Source of the DNA: Voacanga thouarsii | Lineage: Eukaryota > Streptophyta > Magnoliopsida > Gentianales > Apocynaceae | NCBI GenBank assembly: GCA_026120185.1 | Contig: JANUWF010001937.1 | Location: 992,001-1,056,000, forward strand | DNA: 64,000 nucleotides | Reading direction: 5' to 3' | Shown here: one piece after another, positions 37,480 to 46,399 of the stretch | Layout of the letters: every line of letters begins with the position of its first letter | Numbering within the stretch: the stretch's first letter is position 1 | Notes under the pieces: model-generated | Told to the model about the DNA's origin: nothing | The model's database searches: none | What the model saw: the letters and a program-made list of their open reading frames with translations, nothing else | Program-made: the position numbers and the translations under genes

Positions 37480-39636
37480 GAGAACAGAAACAGTACAAGA
37501 AAGATCGTGATTGGACAACATCATTAAATTATCTTAATCCGCGCACAAACGCATGTGAACTTGAAGTTCAAAAGATAATTCATTTGCAAAGTCTTGCAAA
37601 TTAAATGCCAAACGCTTTTGTTGACTCCAGAAGAGTTACAAAATCGCATATTCCAGCTATAAATGCTCCTATTCGAATTGAAGTTCCAGCAGAACAAAAT
37701 ATTATACCTATAGCTGCTGAGTCAAAAACACGCCGTAAGCGTGGCCGACCTCTTGGTTCTAAAGATAAAAATCCTCGAAAGAAAAGAGGATTAAATGATC
37801 CAGAAGATCATATTGAAGAAAAGAATGATAAAGACCAAGAGAGAACTGATGACAAAGAACCGTGAAGTTGATGAAAGTAACACCGAAATTTCTATCAATT
37901 ATACCACTTCCGGTAGAAGTTGGAATCGGATAGAAACTCGTTATTGATAATATATTTGCATACAATATATCTCTTGATGTTACACAGGATAATGATGATC
38001 CCGAACCAATATCGCTTGATGAATGTCGGCATAGAAAAGATTGGCTGCAATGGAAAGATGCGATTCAATCGGAGTTAAATGCATCGACAAAACGTGAAGT
38101 CTTCGGACCTGCAGTCCGAACACCGAAGGTGTAAAACCCGTTGGCTACAAATGGATATTTGTGCGAAAGCGCAATGAAAAGAGTGAAATCGTTCGATATA
38201 AAGCGCGATTAGTAGCCCAAGGTTTTTCACAAAGACCAGGTATTGATTATGATGAAACTTATTCTCCTGTTGTTGATGCTATTACACTCCGATATCTTAT
38301 CGGTTTGGCAAGTACATGAAAAGATAGATATGCGCCTATTAGATGTTGTCACTCGCTTACTTGTATGGAAATTTAGAAAATGATGTTTACATGAAAATCC
38401 TCGAAGGATTTCATATGCCTGAAGCATATAAACATTATCCTCGTGAAAATTACTCCATCAAGTTGCGTAAATCATTATATGGCCTGAAGCAATCGGGCGC
38501 ATGTGGTTTACACGTCTTAGTGAATATTTATTGAAAGCGGGATTTAAAAATGACCAGGTATGTCCATGTGTTTTTATTAAGAAATCTGGTTCTAAATTTG
38601 TGATATTAGCTATATATGTTGATGATATTAATCTTATTGGAACTCCTGAAGAGCTCCAAGAAACAATTGATTATTTAAAAAGAGAATTCGAAATCAAGGA
38701 TTTTGGTAAAACCAAATTTTGCCTTGGTTTACAAATTGAACATTTGGAGAGTGGAACATTTATTCATCAATCAACATATACAGCAAAAGTGCTAAAAAGA
38801 TTTTACATGGACAAAGCACATTCATTGAGTATTCCAATGATCGTCCGATCATTAAATGTGGATAAAGATCCTTTCCGACCTCAAGAAAATGATGAAGAAC
38901 TCCTTGGTCCTGAAGTACCATATCTCAGTGCAATTGGTGCATTGATGTATCTTGCTAATAATATACGACCTGATATTGCTTTTGCTGTCAATTTATTAGC
39001 AAGATTTAGTTCTTCACCAACATGACGACATTGGAATGGAATTAAACAAGTCCTTCGATATCTCCAAGGTACAATTGATCTCGGATTATTTTATTCAAAT
39101 AAAATCAGTCCAACATTGATAGGTTATGCAGATGCTGGTTATTTATCCGATCCACATAAAGCACGTTCTCAAACGGGCTATCTATTTACATGTGGAAATA
39201 CTGCTATATCATGGCGTTCTACGAAACAATCTATAGCAGCTACTTCTTCAAATCATGCTGAAATTATAGCCATTCATGAAGCAAGTCGAGAATGTGTATG
39301 GCTAAGATCCATGATTCATTATATCCGAGAAAGTTGTGGATTATCATCAATCAAAAGTATTCCAACTCCTCTTTATGAAGACAATGCAGCTTGCATAGCT
39401 CAATTACGAGGAGGATATATTAAAGGAGATCGGACAAAACATATTTCACCAAAATTCTTCTTTACTCATGAACTCCAGAAGAAAGGTGAAATTGATGTGC
39501 TACAAATTCGGTCATGTGACAACCTCGCAGATATTTTCACGAAGACTTTACCGACTGCAACATTTGAGAAGTTGAGATATAAAATCGGTATGCGTCGGTT
39601 TAAAGATTTAAAAGAATCATCTTATCAGGGGGAGTA
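37480..39636 (+). pseudogene. Ale-type Copia pol remnant (integrase tail, RT, RNase H)
   Basis: Starts in the integrase C-terminal tail (YKKDRDWTTSLNYLNPRTNA) with a stop after QSLAN at 37602. It continues through the linker (37605-37865, with a GRPLGSKDKNPRKKR basic patch). Reverse transcriptase begins at about 38020 (RKDWLQWKDAIQSELNA) and is frameshifted several times up to 38500. ORF 38501-39025 keeps the YVDD active-site box (38615-38626). ORF 39116-39637 is RNase H, with GYADAGYLSDPHKARSQTGY and a final NLADIFTKTLP. A stop at 39023-39025 separates it from RT. The polyprotein cannot be made as one product. Confidence 0.9.
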
Positions 39637-39760
39637 ATAAACAGACATATAGAATAGTGTACTCTTTTTCCTTCACTAGATTTTTTTCCCACTGGGTTTT
39701 TATCTAGTAAGGTTTTAACGAGGCATATTCTTTATGTATGGATGGACATCCAAGGGGGAG

Positions 39761-40127
39761 TGTTATGAATTATTGGAATCTCCATTAATTAGTGGAGGCT
39801 CCACTAATTATGGATTTATGTGAATTATTAGAAGATTTTTATGGATGTCCACCATTTAGTGGAGACACCATTAATTGAGATTAGTTGAAGATGATGTATG
39901 ACATGATGTATTTCACTAATTAGAGCTCTATAAATAGAGCTATTCTCTAAGCTTGTAATACACCATTATTTTGTGAAAGAAAGATTAGTGAAAGAAAGAT
40001 TAGAGAAAGAATTGTGAGAGAAAGAAAGAGAGAAGTCTGAAGAGAAATTCTTGTGCAAAGAATAGTTAGAATTTTCTTAGTGTGTAGTGTGTAGATTTTA
40101 TTCTAACACTACCCTAATTTTATAACA
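39761..40127 (+). repeat. 3' LTR of the Ale-type element
   Basis: 367 bp, same length as the 5' LTR. I count five substitutions between them. Preceded by the polypurine tract AAGGGGGAG. Confidence 0.95.
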
Positions 40128-40619
40128 GCTAAAACATTGTTCTTTTTCCATCGACGAGGGAAGAATGGTACTAATGCCTACTTTTTCAAATTCAAGTGAT
40201 TGTGAAGTGATAATATGATGGTCGGTTGAGCAGCTTCTAAAGACTACATTGGCGGAGAAATGGAGGAGGAGGAGAAGAAGCGCTAACACCGGAATTCGGT
40301 CGCCATCGCTGAATCTGGAGAAAAAGGAGATGAAAGAGTTGACTTAAATTGACTGTTTTGCCTTTCATAAGGCTCACACCAGTCCAGTAGCATGTTGGTT
40401 GTTTCCCTAAATTTCTCTATTTATTGGGACCAAAATTAATGAAAAAAATTTAAATAATTATAAAAATAAATTGAAAAAAAGTTTGGACATGAGTCAAACA
40501 AAATAAATAGAAAGCAAACCAAAATTAATGAAAAAGAATTTAAAGAATTAAAAAATTGAAAAAAATTGAAGAATAAAATTATAATATTCCTAATGATATA
40601 GTATAAGAATTTTATAGAA
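40128..40619. other. Spacer; possible disrupted reading frame on the minus strand
   Basis: On the minus strand a frame from about 40330 to 40128 encodes a Leu-rich stretch (VLALLLLLLHFSANVVF) followed by about 40 residues, and ends at the Ale insertion point. No ATG in frame and no homology could be recognised. If the element is removed, the frame closes a few codons later. It may be a chance ORF or the start of a lost host gene. The rest (40340-40610) is AT-rich. Confidence 0.2.
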
Positions 40620-41934
40620 GGGTAAATTATCATTTAGTATTTCATACAATAACATATCTACTTTTTAGTATTTTAAGGTTTCAAAATCTACTTTTTACTC
40701 ATTTCAATTTTAGATTAAATGGTAAAACTATTAATTTATTCTAAAATTATTTGTGTTGATAGCCCTTGAAGTTTTTTGGTATACCAGAAACGTCTCATCT
40801 CCTTTAAAATTTTATACCGACTTCCCCTATTATTGCTTTTTAGTAGAAAATTTTATTAATTTTCTTTTTCACCATTTAAAAAAAAATTACTTAAACAAAT
40901 ATTTTCTACATATAAGTAATGAAAAAATATATAAAAAATAAATCATTTATAGATTTATATAATAACAAATGAGAATATGTTTATTTTGATAAAAATATAT
41001 TTATTTAATCATTCATAATTTTATTTTAATATTACTTTATTATTAAATACATTTAGCATTTTATCATAATATGAGGTTTTTATAAGTGCATTGATAAGTA
41101 AATAATAAAAATAAAATATTATTTATGCAAATAGTATAGAATAGAAGGAATTTTTATGTTGATATATATAATAAAAAAATAAAATATGAATGTTTAAATA
41201 TATTTTTAATTATTTTTATTTTAATATCTTATCTTAATAAATTATCATAAAACTCACATAATAGTGTCATATTTGTTGTATTTTAATTTTGGAATAATTA
41301 TTTAAATAAAAAATGTAGACTCCTATAATTTGTTTATATTTCTAAACTAAACTAAAAAATATATAGCATATATTTATTTGATACTTGGAAAAAATTAGTT
41401 CATAGCAATTTATGCTACTAAAATTAATACTTAAATAGTATAGTGGTTTATGTTATATAGAAAATTTTAAGAGGGTCAATGTAAATAATTTTAAAATAAA
41501 TTAATTATTTTATCTTTAAATTCAAAATTGAGGAGAGTAAATGTTAGATTTTGAAACTTTAAAATACTAAATACTACTTTAAAAGATACTCTCTCCGTCC
41601 CATAATATAAGTTGTTTGACTTAATTTCACACGTATTAAAATTCTTAAAAATAATGTGACTTTATATTTTTTTTCTTCCTAAAACACCCATATTTAAATG
41701 TCTTGAAAACAAGAGGAGAGAGGAGAGAGAAAGAGAGAAGAAAAAATAATAAATAATGATAAAAATGTAAAAATAACTTTAAAACCTCATTGAAAAGTTT
41801 TTAATGACTTATAATTTGGTACAGTAAAAGTAGTCTCTAACGACATAAATTATGGGATGGAGAAAGTACTAAATTGAGGAGAGTAAATATTAGTAGATAT
41901 GACCGAGTATAAGATATTAAAAGATAGTTTACCC
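40620..41934. mobile_element. Mutator-type foldback (MITE-like) element, 9-bp target duplication
   Basis: The ends are inverted: GGGTAAATTATCATTTAGTA at the left, and the reverse complement GGGTAAACTATCTTTTAATA at the right. Homology continues for about 150 bp inward (for example TTTCAAAATCTACTTTTTAC against TTTCAAAATCTAACATTTAC). TTTATAGAA (40611-40619) and TTTATAAAA (41935-41943) flank it, a 9-bp duplication with one mismatch, the length made by Mutator-like transposases. The middle has no ORF of note. A Stowaway element sits inside the right arm. Confidence 0.78.
41589..41866. mobile_element. Stowaway (Tc1/mariner) MITE
   Basis: 278 bp with termini CTCTCTCCGTCCCATAATAT and, in reverse complement, CTTTCTCCATCCCATAATTT, flanked by TA on both sides. 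These match the CTCCCTCCGTCCC terminus typical of Stowaway elements. It lies inside the right inverted repeat of the Mutator-type element, so it is the younger of the two. Confidence 0.9.
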
Positions 41935-43042
41935 TTTATAAAAAGAAAATTATTTTCGATACACGTTTCGAGAAATCAACTTTCCCTTAGATCATGTTTA
42001 TACCTAAGAAGAACTTTATGAAGCTTTGATGTTTAGAAACTTGATCATAATATATAAGAATACACAAATTAAGATGGATGATTTAGATGTTTCATTCTGA
42101 AAAATACCCTTTAAAGATAAATTTGATTTCACATTGATTGTTGAACCATTACATTTCTATTTAAAATGGCTAGGATTATATATTTACCTCAACCAGCAAA
42201 AATTTATATTTTATATTTATATTTGGCAATTTTTAAGGCTTTTTTGATCCAATAGAAAAGATTGTTAACTAATTAGGTAGGTTCACGAAGCCTGTGTTAA
42301 AAATAATTATAATAATAAAGGCTATTTCCGTCAATGCGACAAAAATTAGATAATCTCAACTTATGGCCGATTGATAAAATTGAAGTTTAAGGGTAGACTT
42401 AGATTAATTTTTTTTAAAAAAAGTCTGACTTATTTTTTTTAACTAAAAAATTGATGTGGTGCAAATGATTTTTTTTTTCCTTTTAATAAAATATTAGCAA
42501 TTTTATTATTCACTCTAAGTAGATTACAAAGTTAATCTTTAAGTTTATAAACTTAAAAAATCATATTTATATATTTTTTAAAAAATGAATTTAATTCTAA
42601 TACTTGTACACACTAAATTGTTAAATATTGAATCTTAAAATCTAAAGTTTGAAGAGTAATTTTTGAAATTTGAAATATGAGTTAAAATATAATTCTTTTT
42701 TAGATTATATTTTATTACAATTTATATTAAATAGTAATAATAGTTAGATAAATGTCTAATATATCTAGATTTGAAACTTAATCAACTGTTATTTGACTTA
42801 CAAATTAGAGTGGGGTTTTAATATGTCTTAATAAATTAAATAAGAATAAGAATTTACTATCAAACAAACTCAAATAATTAAACAATTAATAATATGTTAT
42901 CAAATATACTTAATTAAATAACTATTTAATTAAATTAACAATAAGATTCAAGAAATTGCTATCTCATGGGGAAAAAACATAAAACTAAAAATATATAAAT
43001 AGAGAAAGTATTCATAATGCATTATCTACAAATTCCGATATT
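41935..43042. other. AT-rich 3' flank of the receptor-like protein gene
   Basis: No gene is visible. A roughly 250-bp AT-rich block at about 42710-42960 resembles, in inverted orientation, 47690-47960 on the other side of the gene. Both contain AATAAGAATTT and TTAATTAAATA words in the same order. Confidence 0.35.
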
Positions 43043-43048
43043 TTTATT
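43043..43048 (-). terminator. Likely poly(A) signal of the receptor-like protein gene
   Basis: AATAAA on the minus strand, about 80 nt beyond the TAA stop. Confidence 0.5.
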
Positions 43049-43127
43049 TGTTTCGGAATGATGACATTGACTTTCATAATTCCTACACCCTTGGACTTGG
43101 ATTTCCATAGACTATTTTCTTGACTTG

Positions 43128-46100
43128 TTAATGGAGAATTCTCACGACGACTTGATCAACCAGTGAACTACATCTTGAGCTAAACAAAATCAACCAGCAT
43201 GTGATTCCCAAGCCGACAGCAAATCCCAGACCCGCGGACACTTCCCAGTCAATCTCTTTCTCGTGGGATTGACTTTCCGACTGATCTCGTTTAGGCAATA
43301 CCTTTGCTCTCCCATCATCACAACTAATGTTCAACTGAAACCCACAGAGTCTCGGGTTTCCCAAGAAAGAGGTGTCTGAAAATGTTTGGAGTTGTCGACC
43401 ATCTGGGATTCTTCCGGATAGTTGATTAAAGGAGAGGTTCAGGAAGGAAAGGAAGGTAAGACTTCCAAGTGTGGTTGGGATCTTCCCGCTTAGTTGATTT
43501 GTGGAGAGGTCTAGTGATTCGAGCTGTGTCAAGTTTCCAAATGACCTTGGAATTGAGCCTGTGAAGCCATTGTGTGAAAAGTTCAGAATGTAGAGAGCTT
43601 TGAGCTGTCCCACGGCATCTGGTATCACTCCATGAAACTTATTGCATGAGAAATCTATGGATGCATAGGTTGTTAAAATCTTTACAAGCTCGCGCTCAAC
43701 CCCTTTTATTATCAGCTCCACCCTATCCTGATAGAACACATGAGAGAGTACTGGTACTCTACCTTGTGTTTCCAGTTTCGGTTGACTATTACCCCCAATC
43801 ATCAGTCCTCTCCAATCTGAGAACAATTCCGGGGGTAGAGTGCCACTGAAGTCATTGGAAGCAATATCCATAATTTTAAGGCTTGTCCAGTTACCCTTCG
43901 CCCAAGTACACTGAAGACCACCGTAGAATCTGTTGGATCGCAAAACTATGACATGCAAACCTGAAGCTTTCAGCAATGTGCAGGGAAACGTGTCTTCAAT
44001 GTTGTTTTTTCCAACGTTCAAAACTTGTAACGACATGCAGTTTTCTAAGGACCTTGGAAGTTTCCCATCCAATGCATTCTCACTAAGATCCAAGGTTTGT
44101 AGTCCACAGTTGACTGGGAATGTATCAGGAATAGTCCCACTAAGTTTATTTTTGCTTAGATTCAAAACTACACTGGACCCCAATTTCAAAAGGCAAGGTG
44201 GTACGCTACCACTGAAGGCATTGTTAGACAAATCAAGAACAATAGTAAAATTAAGATTGCAAATCGATTCAGGAACTACCCCGGTGAATCTATTATTGGA
44301 TATAGAGAAAAAAATAGCTCTAAGAATTGAAATATTTTCCGGAAAAGACGTATTGAAATTGTTACTCGAGTAATCCACATACCAAGCCGACTCAGGTGGG
44401 ATGGGCATTTTACCTTGGAGAAGGTTGGCATGCAAGTCGAGGACCGAGAGACTTGGAATGGTATAATTTTCTTGAAGACCAGATAGAAGATTCCTCGAAA
44501 GATTCAAGTGAGAGAGAGTTCCATTTCCAACTTCCCAAATCCAATTTGGTAGCTCTCCTGTTATGTGGTTTGCTGAAAGGTCTAGATGGAATAATCTTGA
44601 TTGATTCTTCAGATGATAAGGAATGTTGCTCAAATTGCAAGAAGCAAGACTGATCATGCGGAGTTGAGGAAAGGAAGACAAGTTCTCATTACCACTTGTT
44701 GCATCGATTGACAAGTAATTGTAAGAAAGCTCTAGACTCGTAAGATTCTGTAGCTTCTTAAATGAATCGAATTTTATTGTGCCATTGAAAAGGTTAAAAG
44801 AAAGTGAGAACTCGCCAAGCCTTTCAAGTTTGAAAAATGACTCCGGAATAGGTCCCCCAAGATGGTTACTCGATAAGTCCACCGTATCTAACAAGGAGGC
44901 AGAGGCATTGGGAAATTCAAGCAATTGACCATGAAACTGGTTATTTGAAAGTACCAGCTTTTGCAAGGATGGTAGAGCAAATAAAGAAGGTGGGATAGCT
45001 CCAGTAAGTGAATTGTAGTCTAAGTTGATATTCACAAGACTTTGAAGTCCTTGAAAATGGTTCGAAGAAATTGAGCCCTCTAGATGATTACGGGAGAGGT
45101 CTATGTAGGTAAGTTTCTTGGACACTTGAAACGATGGGATTAAACCATTGAAACTGTTAAATGACAAGTCCAAAAAGATCAGTTCTCTGAGACTTGCCAT
45201 TGAGGAAGGGATCGGGCCACTGAAATTGCAATCGGACATATCAATCGAAGACAAAGCTTGAAGGTTACCAATAGAATCTGGTAAGAAACCTGAAAACTTT
45301 GTACGACTTAGGATTATTGTCCTAAAAGATGTGCTCTTCGGAAACTGTGGCAAGGTGCCTGTTATTAAGTCATTACGAGACAAATCTAGATATTGTAGTG
45401 TGGGTACTTGAAAAATATTCTCTGGGAATTTGCCTTGCACATTAGAGCTACTTAGACTCAAGGTTGCCAAGTTTGAGAAATTAGCAAAGACTTCGGGAAC
45501 TGTAGAGGAAAAATTGTTCCTATCAAGTCGGATAACTGAAAGTGAACTGAGCTCTGAAAGGGAAGAGCAAATTGGACCTGAAAGGTGGCAATCGGCTAAA
45601 CTCAGGAGTCTTAAATTAGATAAAGATAAGAGAGCATTGCACCAGTCCTTCCCTTGGGCTGAGATGTTAACACCGTCGAGACGAAGTTCTCTAAGCTCTG
45701 TCAGGTTCTGAAGAAGTGTTTTCAAATCTGGATTTTCCAATCTGGTGAATTCCACTAATCCTGGAAAACTGGTAGATAGATCAAGGATAACCAGGTTTTT
45801 CATTCTTGACACAGCCAGAGGAATCTGCCCTACAAAAGCTGCATTTGACAAATTCAAAACTTTCAGATTTTTGAGGTTCTGAAGCTCATCAGGAATTTTC
45901 CTGGGATAGAAGAAATTGAAAGCTAGATTTAGTTTCTCAAGATTCGAGAGACTGAAAAGAACTTTCCAATTCTCAGTTGCATTGAAGATGAATTCACTGT
46001 CTAACTCCAAACTGGTAACAAAGCCAGAGGCATCACACGATATCCCATTCCAAGTGCAGCAGTCCGTGCTTGAGTTCCACTGAGAAAGCTTCGTTGGCGT

Positions 46101-46229
46101 TTCGCACTGGAGGCTCTCCTTGAGTTGAAGCAACTTTGATTTTTGATCATTCAGACAATGGCCAGAAACAGAAAATAGCATTTGGAAGATGAATGTAAAG
46201 AAAAGCAAAGAAAAAGGTAGAGTTCCCAT
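43128..46229 (-). CDS. Receptor-like protein with extracellular LRRs (Ve1/Cf-9 type)
   Basis: One open exon of 1033 codons. A signal peptide (residues 1-23) precedes the N-terminal LRR cap with paired cysteines (C25, C41, and DCCTWNGISCD at about 56-65). About 30 plant-type leucine-rich repeats follow, broken by a short island near residue 830-860 (VELIIKGVERELVKILTTYA) before the last four repeats. An acidic juxtamembrane part (KEIDWE) leads into one membrane helix (about 997-1016) with a GxxxG motif (GFAVG), then a 17-residue cytoplasmic tail without kinase. This is the receptor-like protein layout. Family members sit in the plasma membrane, detect pathogen or wound-related ligands, and signal through the adaptor kinase SOBIR1, for which GxxxG helices are known to matter. 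The start is chosen because the signal peptide begins directly at this ATG. Nothing is broken. ORFs on the opposite strand within it are shadows. The ligand cannot be predicted. Confidence 0.95.
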   Translation of the reverse strand: MGTLPFSLLFFTFIFQMLFSVSGHCLNDQKSKLLQLKESLQCETPTKLSQWNSSTDCCTWNGISCDASGFVTSLELDSEFIFNATENWKVLFSLSNLEKLNLAFNFFYPRKIPDELQNLKNLKVLNLSNAAFVGQIPLAVSRMKNLVILDLSTSFPGLVEFTRLENPDLKTLLQNLTELRELRLDGVNISAQGKDWCNALLSLSNLRLLSLADCHLSGPICSSLSELSSLSVIRLDRNNFSSTVPEVFANFSNLATLSLSSSNVQGKFPENIFQVPTLQYLDLSRNDLITGTLPQFPKSTSFRTIILSRTKFSGFLPDSIGNLQALSSIDMSDCNFSGPIPSSMASLRELIFLDLSFNSFNGLIPSFQVSKKLTYIDLSRNHLEGSISSNHFQGLQSLVNINLDYNSLTGAIPPSLFALPSLQKLVLSNNQFHGQLLEFPNASASLLDTVDLSSNHLGGPIPESFFKLERLGEFSLSFNLFNGTIKFDSFKKLQNLTSLELSYNYLSIDATSGNENLSSFPQLRMISLASCNLSNIPYHLKNQSRLFHLDLSANHITGELPNWIWEVGNGTLSHLNLSRNLLSGLQENYTIPSLSVLDLHANLLQGKMPIPPESAWYVDYSSNNFNTSFPENISILRAIFFSISNNRFTGVVPESICNLNFTIVLDLSNNAFSGSVPPCLLKLGSSVVLNLSKNKLSGTIPDTFPVNCGLQTLDLSENALDGKLPRSLENCMSLQVLNVGKNNIEDTFPCTLLKASGLHVIVLRSNRFYGGLQCTWAKGNWTSLKIMDIASNDFSGTLPPELFSDWRGLMIGGNSQPKLETQGRVPVLSHVFYQDRVELIIKGVERELVKILTTYASIDFSCNKFHGVIPDAVGQLKALYILNFSHNGFTGSIPRSFGNLTQLESLDLSTNQLSGKIPTTLGSLTFLSFLNLSFNQLSGRIPDGRQLQTFSDTSFLGNPRLCGFQLNISCDDGRAKVLPKRDQSESQSHEKEIDWEVSAGLGFAVGLGITCWLILFSSRCSSLVDQVVVRILH

Positions 46230-46291
46230 ACTACAAAGTTGCAGTAAAAGACAAGCAGGAAAATTAACGATAGATATAATGGATTAATGAA

Positions 46292-46316
46292 TTTATATTA
46301 CTACTATAGTGGTCAA
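46292..46316 (-). promoter_or_regulatory. Candidate TATA box and W-box of the receptor-like protein gene
   Basis: On the minus strand TATAAAT (46298-46292) lies about 63-70 nt before the ATG. TTGACC (46316-46311), the WRKY-factor W-box core, lies just upstream. This layout suits a defence-responsive promoter but is only a motif match. Confidence 0.45.
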
Positions 46317-46399
46317 ATTTTGATGGGGTTGGTGTGACAATTGAACTACCTCTATTTACGGCAATTAAATGTCCAGTTTTGACATGTTCTCTTTGAATT

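Larger units (their letters stand above)
34812..40127 (+). mobile_element. Ale-type Copia retrotransposon carrying an antisense RKD gene
   Basis: Two 367-bp LTRs (34812-35178 and 39761-40127) bound the element. GCTAA stands on both outer sides (34807-34811 and 40128-40132), a perfect 5-bp target duplication. A primer site beginning TTATCAGCACGAG (35181-35193) follows the first LTR. A polypurine tract AAGGGGGAG (39752-39760) precedes the second. Gag fragments occupy 35458-35830. Pol resumes at about 37480 in the C-terminal tail of integrase and runs through reverse transcriptase and RNase H. The zinc knuckle, protease and integrase core that should lie between are missing. In their place is an RWP-RK gene on the opposite strand. 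By eye the LTRs differ at five positions (about 98.6% identity), so the insertion is recent. Without integrase the element could move only with help from other copies. Confidence 0.92.

Noticed and set aside
43646..45711. ORFs on the plus strand of up to 146 codons
   Set aside because: Shadows of the receptor-like protein gene. Their residues mirror LRR codons and they have no domain.
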